A stretch of DNA of 64,000 nt from Chitinophagales bacterium (GTDB lineage Bacteria > Bacteroidota > Bacteroidia > Chitinophagales > LD1). A model generated the notes under the pieces. It ran no database searches and had not been told where the DNA came from. It saw only the letters and a program-made list of their open reading frames with translations. A program made the translations under genes and the position numbers. Positions within the stretch are counted from its first letter, which is position 1. Each line of letters opens with the position of its first letter. Location: NCBI GenBank assembly GCA_019638515.1, contig JAHBTS010000008.1, positions 1-64,000 of the forward strand, written 5' to 3'. Positions 1-8,447 of the stretch are shown in pieces.

Positions 1-1
1 G

Positions 2-37
2 TTCAGTGCTTTGAAAAAGCAGGCAAAAGAAGGTTGA
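2..37 (+). CDS. possible C-terminal end of a gene cut by the left edge
   Basis: Reading from base 2 gives eleven codons (FSALKKQAKEG) and then TGA. The short basic tail looks like a protein C-terminus, but eleven residues cannot prove coding. No other gene end is visible before the minus-strand gene that stops at 280. The family cannot be recognised from this fragment. Confidence 0.2.
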   Translation, partial: FSALKKQAKEG

Positions 38-221
38 TATAGTTTAGTGCAGAAATTGGTTAGTAAATAGAGACGCGTTTTAGCAATGGGTTAGTGTTTT
101 ATTGCTGAATGGAAGTGAAGTAATAAACTTAACTTATAGACTGGGGTGGATACTTGTTTAAAACAGTAAATGCTTGGCAACAAGAGTAGTTTGTATTTGC
201 AGTTAGTTTACAGAAAACAAA

Positions 222-254
222 AAAGGTTAGCAAGCGCAATGCCAGCTAACCTTT
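222..254 (-). terminator. Rho-independent terminator, probably bidirectional
   Basis: A 10-11 bp stem (AAAGGTTAGC paired with GCTAACCTTT) has a loop of about 13 bases and is flanked by A-rich sequence on the left and TTTT on the right. On the minus strand it lies just after the stop of the small exported protein at 280-675 and is followed by a T-rich run. Confidence 0.75.
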
Positions 255-279
255 TATTGAATTTTTATTAAGTACTTCG

Positions 280-675
280 CTATTTTGTATAGCAAATTTT
301 TCGTGTACCTTTTCTAAAAACAGGCCCCTTAGGTTTTCCGGTAAGGTTTTGGTCAATAGAAGTGTAAAGCCAGCAATCATCAATTACAATGGTAGAGCCA
401 TCGGTGCCTTTTACTTCTGCAATTACAATTTTTAAATCGCTTTTAGTTGCTTTTTCTAATAACACATTTATGGGAGTTTGAGCTGCAATTATGGTTTTTC
501 CATTGGCAACCACATCTTTTTCAATTACAAACAAACCCATACCACCTTCGGATTTCAACACCTTTTCATTAAAATCTTTTGAAGCAACCATGCTTACAAG
601 CGTTTTGGAGGGAACAGATTGTGCAAAGGATACAGATGCAAACGCAATAGCTGAAAGAGTGATAAATGTTTTCAT
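280..675 (-). CDS. small exported protein of unknown function
   Basis: A 131-residue protein that I do not recognise. I chose the ATG at 675 because it opens a clean signal peptide (MKTFITLSAIAFASVSFAQ, cleavage after A-Q); the reading frame continues upstream but through poor, low-complexity sequence and across the neighbouring terminator. The mature part is about 112 residues with two cysteines (in DDCWLY and RKICYTK), which could form a disulphide bond. Likely periplasmic or outer-membrane associated. It is monocistronic: terminators lie on both sides. It is one of three unrelated small secreted proteins in a row on this strand. Confidence 0.7.
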   Translation of the reverse strand: MKTFITLSAIAFASVSFAQSVPSKTLVSMVASKDFNEKVLKSEGGMGLFVIEKDVVANGKTIIAAQTPINVLLEKATKSDLKIVIAEVKGTDGSTIVIDDCWLYTSIDQNLTGKPKGPVFRKGTRKICYTK

Positions 676-711
676 TGTCAATTTATTTTTTTCAAATTTA
701 AAAAAATAAAA

Positions 712-739
712 AAGCCGTCTCAAAACTTTGAAACGGCTT
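712..739 (-). terminator. Rho-independent terminator after the 195-residue exported protein
   Basis: A 12 bp stem with one mismatch (AAGCCGTCTCAA with TTGAAACGGCTT) is flanked by A-runs on the left and eight Ts on the right, so it can work in both directions. It separates the minus-strand genes ending at 758 and starting at 675. Confidence 0.8.
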
Positions 740-757
740 TTTTTTATTAGCAATAAA

Positions 758-1345
758 TTATTTGCCTTTTTTAGGAGCAGTACCAGATGTTCCGAATAAG
801 AATACAGTAGTGTTTGAAGCACCTCCTGAAATTGTATTTTGGAGTGCATATTCAGTTCCAGAAACAAGTGGTGTAACCGGACGGAATTTGTAAACACCCG
901 GTTCAACTTTTTCATATTCCAATTTTATATCATCGCGTTTTACAGATTTACCTTTAGCACCAAAAGCTCCGGCAATTGCTGCAGCAGACTGTGCTAATTC
1001 TAATTCGCGCGATTTTTTTGCAGGAATAACTTTGGTTAGGTTCCAAGCTGTTTCCGGATCGGTATCGGCATCCGGTAATTTTACAATAAATGATGCTTCA
1101 GATGGGTCAATTACTACCGGAGATTTTTCGCCCAAAATGTTTACGAAAGTAACTACTGATGCACCGTAAGAAAATCCTTTTGTTTTACTCTTTACTTCGG
1201 CAACTTGCTTTTCAAGTTTTGCTAAACTGCCATCCGCTTTTAAAAGCATGGGTACATTCTTAAATTCAGGGATTTGTGTAGCTTGGCTAAAGCCAATGGT
1301 TGCAAGCATCATGAATGATGCAAAAATTGCTGTTACTTTTTTCAT
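758..1345 (-). CDS. exported protein of unknown function, 195 residues
   Basis: The protein begins with a typical signal peptide (MKKVTAIFASFMMLATIGFSQA) directly at the ATG at 1345. The mature region of about 175 residues contains many alternating hydrophobic stretches that suggest beta structure, an Ala-rich segment near residues 120-133 (SAAAIAGAFGAKGK), and a Lys/Gly-rich C-terminus. No catalytic motif or lipobox is visible and I do not recognise the family. It sits alone between terminators. Likely periplasmic or surface located; function unknown. Confidence 0.75.
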   Translation of the reverse strand: MKKVTAIFASFMMLATIGFSQATQIPEFKNVPMLLKADGSLAKLEKQVAEVKSKTKGFSYGASVVTFVNILGEKSPVVIDPSEASFIVKLPDADTDPETAWNLTKVIPAKKSRELELAQSAAAIAGAFGAKGKSVKRDDIKLEYEKVEPGVYKFRPVTPLVSGTEYALQNTISGGASNTTVFLFGTSGTAPKKGK

Positions 1346-1446
1346 GTTTTTTAAATTTTATACTTCAAAAGAGTAAAAAAAAAATGAAAGGTTTAACTTG
1401 AGAGTAAGAATATTGAAAAATTGGAGTATTTTTTAAAACAAAAAAA

Positions 1447-1466
1447 GGGTCGCGATGTGGCGACCC
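1447..1466 (-). terminator. Rho-independent terminator
   Basis: A perfect 7 bp GC-rich stem (GGGTCGC with GCGACCC) has a 6-base loop. On the minus strand it is followed by a T-run (complement of the As at 1435-1446). It lies about 90 bases after the stop of the small exported protein at 1553-1945. Confidence 0.8.
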
Positions 1467-1552
1467 TCCTCTGACTATGGACACTTTGTTTGGTGACAAA
1501 AAATGGGGAATTGGGATAAGTGGTTGGGTATAGTGGTTAGTGGTAAAGCATT

Positions 1553-1945
1553 TTAGTTAGAAGCGAGGGCTACGCTAGGGAAAGTACGCGTAACTCCGTC
1601 TTTAGAAACTGTTTTAACTCTGTAGTAAGAATCGATGTTGTTAGGCAAAGGATATTTATCTGCACGGAACACGTAGTTACCGTCTTCGATTTCGGCACCT
1701 TCGGTTTGTATGTATTTTACTTGGCTGAAGAATTCGCCACCGTTGCCGCTTCGTTCAATAATAATATGGTCGTATTGCGCCATATCTTGGGCAAGGATGT
1801 GCAAAGTAACTTCGCTTTTGCTGCGTTCAATTTCGAGTGCTACATCGGCATTTGGATCTTTAAAGGCATGCTTTTGCCCCGGATTTGCTGCGAAAGAATA
1901 TGAGAAGGTTCCTATTACTGCTAAAGTGGTGATTATGTTTTTCAT
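1553..1945 (-). CDS. small exported protein with a fibronectin-III-like beta domain
   Basis: A 130-residue protein starting at ATG 1945 with a signal peptide (MKNIITTLAVIGTFSYSFAA). The mature part resembles one fibronectin-type-III-like module as often found just before T9SS sorting domains in Bacteroidota: an IIIERSGNGGEF strand near residue 62, an acidic turn, then PLPNNIDSYYRVKTVSKDG near residues 99-117. Here the module stands alone, with no sorting domain after it. It may be a small adhesion or structural protein of the periplasm or surface. The assignment to the fold is by pattern only. Confidence 0.7.
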   Translation of the reverse strand: MKNIITTLAVIGTFSYSFAANPGQKHAFKDPNADVALEIERSKSEVTLHILAQDMAQYDHIIIERSGNGGEFFSQVKYIQTEGAEIEDGNYVFRADKYPLPNNIDSYYRVKTVSKDGVTRTFPSVALASN

Positions 1946-2071
1946 AGGACTTTGAATTTAATTGGTTCTGCCTTCTATTACGGCAACTTTTACCAAAAGG
2001 TTTCACCTTATTCAAACTTTTTTTTGTGAGTATAAAGGCAATTAGTTCTTTCGCAGCGCAAAAACATATTC

Positions 2072-2854
2072 ATGAAGGCTCTTGAAACTTTACTTACAGA
2101 AATTTCTGATGGCATTTTAACCATTACCATCAATCGCGAAACAAAATTAAATGCACTCAACAAATTGCTGGTACATGAGTTGGGAGAGGCAATAGACATG
2201 CTCTATAATAATGAAGAAATAAAGGCATGCATTATTACCGGAAAAGGAAGTAAAGCTTTTGCAGCCGGTGCCGATATTGCAGAATTTAAAGGCATGACCA
2301 AGCAGGAGGGTATTGCTTTGGCTCAAAAGGGACACGAAGTTTTTAACAAGATTGAACTTTCGCCTAAGCCAATAATTGCAGCCGTAAACGGTTTTGCATT
2401 GGGAGGCGGGTGCGAATTAGCCATGGCTTGCCATATTCGTATAGCAAGTGAAAATGCCAAGTTTGGACAACCTGAGGTAAACCTCGGTATCATTCCCGGT
2501 TATGGAGGTACGCAACGTTTGGTGCAGCTAATTGGCAAGGGAAAAGCATTTGAATTGCTAATGACAGGCGATACCATTGATGCCACATGCGCAGAGCGAT
2601 TGGGTTTGGTAAATGATGTGGTGCAGACGGTGGAGTTATTAGAAGTTTGCAAAGCTATGTTGCAGAAAATAAATACTAAAGCACCATTTGCTATTTCTAA
2701 AGTAATTGAGTGTGTGCACGCCCATTTTAAAGATGGTATTGACGGCTTCGATACAGAAATAGAACTCTTTAGCGATTGTGTGGCTACCGAAGATTTTAAA
2801 GAAGGCACCAATGCCTTTTTGGAGAAAAGAAAGGCTGCATTTCAAGGAAAATAA
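2072..2854 (+). CDS. enoyl-CoA hydratase (crotonase family)
   Basis: A 260-residue cytoplasmic enzyme of usual crotonase length. Both catalytic glutamates of true hydratases are present: Glu115 in ALGGGCELAMAC and Glu135 in FGQPEVNLGIIPGYGG. The oxyanion-hole motif is in FAAGADIAEF (residues 63-72). It should hydrate 2-trans-enoyl-CoA to 3-hydroxyacyl-CoA in fatty-acid or amino-acid breakdown. The C-terminal FLEKRKAAFQGK tail is characteristic of the short-chain hydratases. The gene precedes panD by 27 bases and may be transcribed with it, though there is no functional link. Two more crotonases occur at 40955 and 52195; this is the only one with both glutamates. Confidence 0.93.
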   Translation: MKALETLLTEISDGILTITINRETKLNALNKLLVHELGEAIDMLYNNEEIKACIITGKGSKAFAAGADIAEFKGMTKQEGIALAQKGHEVFNKIELSPKPIIAAVNGFALGGGCELAMACHIRIASENAKFGQPEVNLGIIPGYGGTQRLVQLIGKGKAFELLMTGDTIDATCAERLGLVNDVVQTVELLEVCKAMLQKINTKAPFAISKVIECVHAHFKDGIDGFDTEIELFSDCVATEDFKEGTNAFLEKRKAAFQGK

Positions 2855-2881
2855 TCAAGTTTACTATTCAATATAAAAAGC

Positions 2882-3232
2882 ATGTTACTTACGGTTTACA
2901 AATCAAAAATCCATCGCGCTACTGTTACACAAGCAGATTTGAATTATATTGGTTCTATTACCATTGATGAAAATTTAATGGAGGCCGCCAATATTTTTGA
3001 ACACGAACGTGTACAGATTGTAAATGTAAACAATGGTGAGCGACTCGAAACCTATGTTATTAAAGGCGAACGGGGCAGCGGTGTAATTTGTTTAAACGGG
3101 CCGGCTGCACGCAAAGTAGCAGTAGGCGATATTATTATCATTATTTCGTACTGCATGGTAAACATGGAGGAGTATAAAACCCATGAACCTAGAACAGTAC
3201 ACGTAAATGCTGCTAACCAATTAACGCCTTAA
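2882..3232 (+). CDS. panD: aspartate 1-decarboxylase proenzyme
   Basis: A 116-residue protein that decarboxylates L-aspartate to beta-alanine, the precursor of pantothenate and coenzyme A. PanD is made as a proenzyme that cuts itself between Gly24 and Ser25 to create a pyruvoyl group; the site is seen as NYIGSITID with G24-S25. The active-site Lys9 ([11 protein letters not shown]) and Tyr/Asn regions also match, and the length is that of the family. Its stop codon TAA overlaps the next ATG by one base (TAATG), so it is translationally coupled to the membrane protein that follows. Confidence 0.96.
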   Translation: MLLTVYKSKIHRATVTQADLNYIGSITIDENLMEAANIFEHERVQIVNVNNGERLETYVIKGERGSGVICLNGPAARKVAVGDIIIIISYCMVNMEEYKTHEPRTVHVNAANQLTP

Positions 3233-4230
3233 TGAATAAAGCTGTTGCCAACATCCTTAAGTTCTTGCTATCACTCGGCTTTGGAGTCTTGCTGGTGTGG
3301 TTGGCTCTTAAAAATTTATCGCAGGATGATGTGGCTAAAATGAAAGATGCTTTTGCCCGCACAAACTATACTTGGCTTATTCCTGGTGTTGCCATAGGTG
3401 TGGTAAGCAATATTTTTAGAGCATATCGTTGGCGGCTATTGCTTAGTGCAATAGGCTACACTCCGGGAATTGCCAATACTATTTATGCTGTAATGGTAAT
3501 GTATTTGGGCAATTTGGCATTTCCACGCCTAGGTGAGGTTTCGCGGTGTGCATTGCTTGCCCGCTACGAAAATATACCTATTCAAAAATCAATAGGCACC
3601 ATGATAACAGAGCGTATTGTAGATGTTATTTGTATGCTGCTTATTGGCTTGTATCTCTTTATTGCAGATTACGATGTGCTGGCAGGCTTTTTTGAGCAAG
3701 CTATTTTAAACGGTAAATCGCAAGGTAGTTCTTCGGCAATAAAATGGATAGTGCTGGCAGTAGGCGCTTTGCTGGCATTGGGTACATGGTTCTTATTAAA
3801 ACGGTTTCGCCATAATGCCTTTGTTAGCTCGGTGTTAGAAAAAGTTGAGGGCTTGCTTGAAGGTGCCAAGAGCGTATTCAAGTTGAAGAATGTATGGCTG
3901 TTTATTTTTCACAGTATAATGGTTTGGCTGTGTTACACACTTATGGTATATGTGTGCTATCAGGCATTAAGCGAAACCGCTACTGCTAATTTCAACTCGG
4001 CACTTGCCATTGTATTTTTTGGTGGTGTGGCATTTATTGCTACTCAAGGAGGCATTGGCTCATATCCGTTGGCGGTGCAGGCTGTACTGTCTTTGTATGG
4101 TATTGCCGGAGTGGTTGGTTACGCCTTTGGCTGGATAGTTTGGGGTGTGCAAACGCTGCTTGTAATTGTGGTAGGTTTACTTTCGTTGGTATTAATTTCA
4201 GTATCAAATAAGGCAAACACTAAAGCGTGA
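3232..4230 (+). CDS. flippase-like membrane protein (lysylphosphatidylglycerol synthase TM-domain family, UPF0104)
   Basis: A 332-residue inner-membrane protein with about eight hydrophobic segments (near residues 8-26, 46-62, 82-98, 124-142, 180-196, 220-242, 257-276 and 296-325). The conserved pattern of the UPF0104/PF03706 family is visible: FRAYRWRLLL near residue 62, LGEVSRCALLARYE near 101, and GGIGSYPLAVQAVLSLYG near 273. These proteins resemble the flippase half of MprF, without the synthase domain, and are thought to move lipids or lipid-linked intermediates; the substrate here is unknown. It overlaps panD by one base and the next gene by four bases. As I recall, panD, this family and the heptose-P adenylyltransferase are neighbours in many Bacteroidota. 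Confidence 0.88.
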   Translation: MNKAVANILKFLLSLGFGVLLVWLALKNLSQDDVAKMKDAFARTNYTWLIPGVAIGVVSNIFRAYRWRLLLSAIGYTPGIANTIYAVMVMYLGNLAFPRLGEVSRCALLARYENIPIQKSIGTMITERIVDVICMLLIGLYLFIADYDVLAGFFEQAILNGKSQGSSSAIKWIVLAVGALLALGTWFLLKRFRHNAFVSSVLEKVEGLLEGAKSVFKLKNVWLFIFHSIMVWLCYTLMVYVCYQALSETATANFNSALAIVFFGGVAFIATQGGIGSYPLAVQAVLSLYGIAGVVGYAFGWIVWGVQTLLVIVVGLLSLVLISVSNKANTKA

Positions 4231-4706
4231 GCAGCAATTCAAAAATTTTGAGTGAAGCCCAACTTCTGCAGCAAGTAAAGCAATGGAAAGCAGCAGGCGA
4301 AAAAATTGTTTTTACGAATGGTTGTTTTGATGTGTTTCACTATGGACATTTACAGTTGCTATTTGCTGCAAAGCAGTGGGGCAGCAAATTGCTGGTAGCG
4401 CTTAACAGCGATGTTTCTGTGAGATTATTGAAAGGAGAAGACAGGCCAATTAACAGTGAGCAGCATAGAGCGGCATTGCTGGCTGCATTAACTGTGGTGG
4501 ATGCGGTAGTGCTATTTTCAGAGGAAACTCCGGAAATACTTATTCAAAAGGTAATTCCTGATGTGTTAGTGAAAGGTGGTGACTACAAGCCATCGCAAAT
4601 AATCGGTGCCGATACGGTAATAAAGCATGGCGGTGAGGTAAAAATTGTGCCGTTGGAAGAAGGTTTTTCTTCCAGTAAAATTTTAACGTTGCTGAAACGT
4701 AATTAA
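4227..4706 (+). CDS. rfaE2: D-glycero-beta-D-manno-heptose 1-phosphate adenylyltransferase-like protein
   Basis: A 159-residue nucleotidyltransferase that corresponds to the C-terminal half of E. coli HldE. It activates heptose 1-phosphate with ATP to give ADP-heptose for LPS inner core. The cytidylyltransferase-like signature is clear: FTNGCFDVFHYGH with the HxGH-type motif at residues 38-41, and the ISSSK-like GFSSSKIL near the end. The start is GTG at 4227, overlapping the previous stop as GTGA, which fixes the start and implies coupling. The kinase half (RfaE1) is absent from the window. Together with waaA and lptD it implies a Kdo/heptose-type lipopolysaccharide, though some members of the family act on other substrates. 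Confidence 0.9.
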   Translation: MSSNSKILSEAQLLQQVKQWKAAGEKIVFTNGCFDVFHYGHLQLLFAAKQWGSKLLVALNSDVSVRLLKGEDRPINSEQHRAALLAALTVVDAVVLFSEETPEILIQKVIPDVLVKGGDYKPSQIIGADTVIKHGGEVKIVPLEEGFSSSKILTLLKRN

Positions 4707-4709
4707 GTT

Positions 4710-5555
4710 ATGCAAAATAAGAATGTAGTTGTTACCGGAGGCAATGCAGGCATTGGCTTGGCAACCAGTATGGCATTGGCAAAGCAAGGCGCCAATATTT
4801 TTTTAGTAAGTAGAAATAAGGATAAAGCTGCCGATGCTGTTGAAGCAATAAAGCAAGCCACAGGTAATGGCAATATACAGTACCTTATTGCAGACTTGAG
4901 CGTGCAACAGTCTATTCGCGAGTTAAATAAAGAACTACGCAATAGGTTAGCATCTATTGATGTGCTTATCAATAACGCAGGAGGCGTTTTCCCGCAATTC
5001 AGTAAAAGTGCCGATGGTTTGGAAATGACAATTGCTACCAATCATTTCTCGTATTTCTTGCTTACCAATTTACTGTTGGATTTAGTGCAGCAATCGCCTT
5101 CGGGAAGAATTGTAAATGTGGCATCGCGGGCACACGTTAATGCTTCGATAGATATAGAATCGTTTACGCAGGATAAAGGTTATTTTATTTTTAAAGCCTA
5201 TGGGCAAAGTAAGTTGGCCAATGTGTTGTTTACGGCAGAGTTGGCACGTAGGCTGGGTGACTCGCATGTAACGGTAAATAGCTTACATCCCGGATTGGTG
5301 AAAACAGACATCGGCAATAAAAAAACAAATTGGTATTCTACCTTGGCATGGACTTTATACTCGCGCATTGGAGGGTTGAGTATAGAAGATGGTGCGGCAA
5401 CATCTATTTATTTGGCAAGCTCAAAGGATGTGGCAGGTATTACAGGTAAGTATTTTGCCAAATGTAAGGCTACCACACCTTCGGCATTGGCTCAGGATGT
5501 AGCATTGCAAAAAGAGCTATGGCGTATTAGCGAGCAATATTGTCCTTTAGTTTAA
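4710..5555 (+). CDS. short-chain dehydrogenase/reductase, retinol-dehydrogenase-like
   Basis: A 281-residue NAD(P)-dependent oxidoreductase with a full SDR signature: the TGGNAGIG nucleotide loop at residues 9-16, NNAG at 88-91, catalytic Ser139 (NVASRAH), and Tyr164-xxx-Lys168 (YGQSK). The arginine at the end of beta-strand 2 (SRNKDKA) suggests a preference for NADP. The LHPGLVKTDIG stretch places it with the retinol-dehydrogenase-like or WW-domain-oxidoreductase-like SDRs; the substrate cannot be told. It follows rfaE2 by three bases in the same operon and its end overlaps the convergent GMC oxidoreductase by four bases. Confidence 0.9.
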   Translation: MQNKNVVVTGGNAGIGLATSMALAKQGANIFLVSRNKDKAADAVEAIKQATGNGNIQYLIADLSVQQSIRELNKELRNRLASIDVLINNAGGVFPQFSKSADGLEMTIATNHFSYFLLTNLLLDLVQQSPSGRIVNVASRAHVNASIDIESFTQDKGYFIFKAYGQSKLANVLFTAELARRLGDSHVTVNSLHPGLVKTDIGNKKTNWYSTLAWTLYSRIGGLSIEDGAATSIYLASSKDVAGITGKYFAKCKATTPSALAQDVALQKELWRISEQYCPLV

Positions 5556-7165
5556 CTTTTTTGGGCACTTAATCTTTCTTCTAAATTTTTTATGCTAACT
5601 CCCTGCTTTGCAGGAATGTGCGCCATTGCATATTCGGTGAGTGCTGTAATGGTGAGCGATGGATTTACGCCTAAATTACATGGCATAATAGAGCCATCGA
5701 GCACATAAAAATTAGAATAACCATGTACTTTGAAATAATCATCAACTACACCCTCTGCTGCAGTTTCTCCCATGGGGCAGCCACCAAGAATATGAGCCGT
5801 AGAAGCTAAACCAAGCGTAACTTCTGTAAGTGCATTCATGGGAGTGCCATTTACTTTGGCAGCATAGCGGTACAAGGCTTCTTGCCCAATTGGAATATAC
5901 GTGGGCACGCTTTGGTTAGAATCATTTACCATAGAAATGCTACTGCCCCAAAATCTACGTTTTAAACGTATGCGCATAGAATTTTCGAGCGTTTGCATGA
6001 TAAGAAATATTACGCTGTTGGTAGCCGGAGCTTTTGTGAAGAATAGCTTGGCGTAAGAAATTGGATTTTTAATGATTTGTCCAATCATTTTAGCTGTGCG
6101 TACAGCAGGCGATCCATCGCCTACTGCCAGTGTGCCTAAGTGTACCATAGCTCCGCTGCCATCGCCAAATTTGCAGATTTCTATTTGTGTGTTTTCATCG
6201 GGCGAAAACACGCGCGAAATGGCAAGCCCGTTATTCAGTTTTATATTGGCTCCGCCCACACCGCTCAGCATTTCGCTATTGGTTAGAATATTTTCGCCTA
6301 ATTTATCCGATAAGTTGGGTAGTGTTTTGTATAAGTGTTTTTGTTTGAGTAGTAAATCCATAGTGCCCAATACTCCTCCGCTTACAATCAAACCTTTACT
6401 TTTAAATATAATTTTCTTTTTGCCCAACCATTTGGTAGAAGATTCTGTATGAATGTGGTATTCATCTTGCAGGTATTCTATTTTAGTTACTTGTGTTTCG
6501 GCTAAGATGGTGGCGCCAAATTCATGTTCTGCCAGCCAAAGATAATTTTTGTCTAGCGTGTTTTTGGCGTTGTGGCGGCAGCCGGTCATGCAAGCTGCGC
6601 ATTCAATACAGCCTTTGCGTAAAGGGCCTAAGCCATTAAAGTACGGATCGCTTTCTTTATCGGTATCGCCAAGGTAAACACCTACGCCATCTACACTTTT
6701 ATAGGTATTGCTATAGCCCATTTCTTGTGCTACTGCTCTTAATACATCATCTTCCGGATTGTCTTTTTTGTATTGGGTAGTACCCAACATGAACTTTGCT
6801 TTTTCATAGTAGGGTGCAAGTGTGCTTTTCCAGTCTTTAAAGTGAGCCCAAATTTTATTGGTGTAGAAATTTTCTTTGGGCATCATGTGTGTGTTGGCAT
6901 ATACCAGCGAGCCACCACCTACGCCTACTCCGCTGAGTACAAAAACTTCTTTAAAGAAAGTGAGTTTTTGAAAGCCAAACCATCGTAGCAACGGAAGCCA
7001 AATGTATTTGGGAACATTCCAGTCGGTTTCGGGAAAATCGGTAGCATTCCATCGCTTACCTTTTTCAATTACTAATACGCTATATCCTTTTTCTGCCAGG
7101 CGCAGTGCGCTCGTGCTGCCTCCAAACCCGGAGCCTATTACAATATAGTCGTACTCTTGTTTCAT
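5552..7165 (-). CDS. GMC-family FAD oxidoreductase (cholesterol-oxidase-like) with a four-Cys cluster motif
   Basis: A 537-residue flavoprotein. The FAD-binding GSGFGG is at residues 11-16, the VGVGGGSLVYANTHMMP motif near 80-96, and the GMC C-terminal ASTAHILGGCPMG carries the active-site histidine region; the end (GVNPSLTITALTEYAM) is typical. Residues 186-196 contain Cys-x2-Cys-x2-Cys-x3-Cys (C186, C189, C192, C196), the spacing of a 4Fe-4S ligand set. The substrate is probably an alcohol or sterol-like molecule, but unknown. I prefer ATG at 7165, which begins right at the Rossmann strand; an in-frame GTG at 7210 overlaps the M28 peptidase stop as GTGA and would give 15 more residues and tight coupling. 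Confidence 0.88.
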   Translation of the reverse strand: MKQEYDYIVIGSGFGGSTSALRLAEKGYSVLVIEKGKRWNATDFPETDWNVPKYIWLPLLRWFGFQKLTFFKEVFVLSGVGVGGGSLVYANTHMMPKENFYTNKIWAHFKDWKSTLAPYYEKAKFMLGTTQYKKDNPEDDVLRAVAQEMGYSNTYKSVDGVGVYLGDTDKESDPYFNGLGPLRKGCIECAACMTGCRHNAKNTLDKNYLWLAEHEFGATILAETQVTKIEYLQDEYHIHTESSTKWLGKKKIIFKSKGLIVSGGVLGTMDLLLKQKHLYKTLPNLSDKLGENILTNSEMLSGVGGANIKLNNGLAISRVFSPDENTQIEICKFGDGSGAMVHLGTLAVGDGSPAVRTAKMIGQIIKNPISYAKLFFTKAPATNSVIFLIMQTLENSMRIRLKRRFWGSSISMVNDSNQSVPTYIPIGQEALYRYAAKVNGTPMNALTEVTLGLASTAHILGGCPMGETAAEGVVDDYFKVHGYSNFYVLDGSIMPCNLGVNPSLTITALTEYAMAHIPAKQGVSIKNLEERLSAQKS

Positions 7166-7206
7166 TACTTGGTGTTTAGTTTGAAAAAGCGATTTATACA
7201 AAAAAC

Positions 7207-8241
7207 TCACAGTGGCTTCATACTTGCATTGTATTCATACACGGTGTATAGCACAGTTTCTCCAACTGCTTTTAAGGTATTTTTATCTATAGCTTTAATG
7301 TCGTCTTGGTGTGTATGCCAATACCAACCAAAGCCGCTGGGTGTGTTGCTATCGTGGTGAATAATATCTATGGTTGGAATTTTGGCACGCTCATTGATGT
7401 ATTTATGGTCATCAACAATTGGGTCGGTGGTTTGGTTAGAAAAATAGTTGCCATGCCCTAAGATTTTTGCATTGTTCCATACACGGTCTAAAACCCATCC
7501 CGCATAGGCTGTTGAAGTTCCCTCGCGGGTAAACACGGCTCCGGGCGCACCTACCATATCCAATAAAATACCGAAATCTGCCTTATAGTCTGTTTGGTGT
7601 GGGCTGCGGCTCCAATGCTGTGCACCCAAGCAGTAGGAGTCGGGTACATAATTAGTACTGTTGGCAGGTTGGCCATAATCCTCGCTATCTAAAAACAAAA
7701 AATCTACTCCTATGTTTTCTAACTCTTGTGTGCGGATAGTTCTGAGTATTTCCAGTAATACTGCCACTCCGCTTGCGCCATCGTTGGCTCCTAAAATTGG
7801 TTCGTTTTGGCGGCTATGGTCTTGGTCGGCAAATGGACGGGTATCCCAGTGTGCAGTTAATAGCACTCTCCTGGCAGCCGAAGGATTTACCGATGCAATA
7901 ATGTTTGTGGATTTTAAGATGGTGCCATCATAAGCGGTAGCATCAAATTTTTGTACATAGTAGCTGTCGGCATACTTTTTCACAAAGTCTGTAAGCCATG
8001 CAGCGCAGGCTTCGTGGGTTTTGGTATTGGGTACTCGTGGACCAAACCGCACTTGGGTTTCAATATAACTAAAAGCCGAATCGCTTTCAAATTTTGGAAA
8101 TGTAATATCGGGTTGGGTTGAGGTTTTTTGCTCGGTGGTGGGTGGTGTTTCGGTTTTGGTTGGTTTAGTAAACCAGTTACAAGAAGAGAGTGTAAAAAGT
8201 GCAGCCGATAGTACAAGGCTAGCAATGTTTTTTAATAGCAC
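7207..8241 (-). CDS. M28-family zinc peptidase or glutaminyl cyclase, lipoprotein
   Basis: A 344-residue protein with a lipoprotein leader: GTG start at 8241, hydrophobic segment, then LSSC with the lipidated Cys21, followed by a Thr/Pro-rich linker to about residue 45. The zinc-binding elements of M28 are visible: His131 in TAHWDTRPFAD, Asp154 in GANDGASG, the acidic pair E187-D188 in LDSEDYG, and a late His in YWHTHQDD. The TAHWDTRP...GANDGASGV combination is close to the glutaminyl-peptide cyclotransferase branch, which forms N-terminal pyroglutamate, but aminopeptidase activity cannot be excluded. Its TGA overlaps a possible GTG start of the GMC oxidoreductase, so the two are likely one transcript. 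Confidence 0.88.
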   Translation of the reverse strand: MLLKNIASLVLSAALFTLSSCNWFTKPTKTETPPTTEQKTSTQPDITFPKFESDSAFSYIETQVRFGPRVPNTKTHEACAAWLTDFVKKYADSYYVQKFDATAYDGTILKSTNIIASVNPSAARRVLLTAHWDTRPFADQDHSRQNEPILGANDGASGVAVLLEILRTIRTQELENIGVDFLFLDSEDYGQPANSTNYVPDSYCLGAQHWSRSPHQTDYKADFGILLDMVGAPGAVFTREGTSTAYAGWVLDRVWNNAKILGHGNYFSNQTTDPIVDDHKYINERAKIPTIDIIHHDSNTPSGFGWYWHTHQDDIKAIDKNTLKAVGETVLYTVYEYNASMKPL

Positions 8242-8447
8242 GGTATTGTATTTAATGCGATAAATGTAGCTATTGGCTGCATATTTAAAAGGTTGAGCCA
8301 GTAATTTAGCTAAATCGGCAATGGTTTTGCGCCTTTAGTTGGGCGTGGAGAATAATTCATATTATTTTTTCTTTTGAACTCAATTTTTGTGCATATTGAA
8401 CGTTATGCAAGCGCATTAGTAAAATGCTGTTATTTTCGCGCTCCAAA

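Noticed and set aside
280-915. A longer 211-residue version of the first small exported protein
   Set aside because: The upstream 80 codons cross the terminator at 712-739 and the end of the next gene, and have no coding character; the signal peptide starts at 675.
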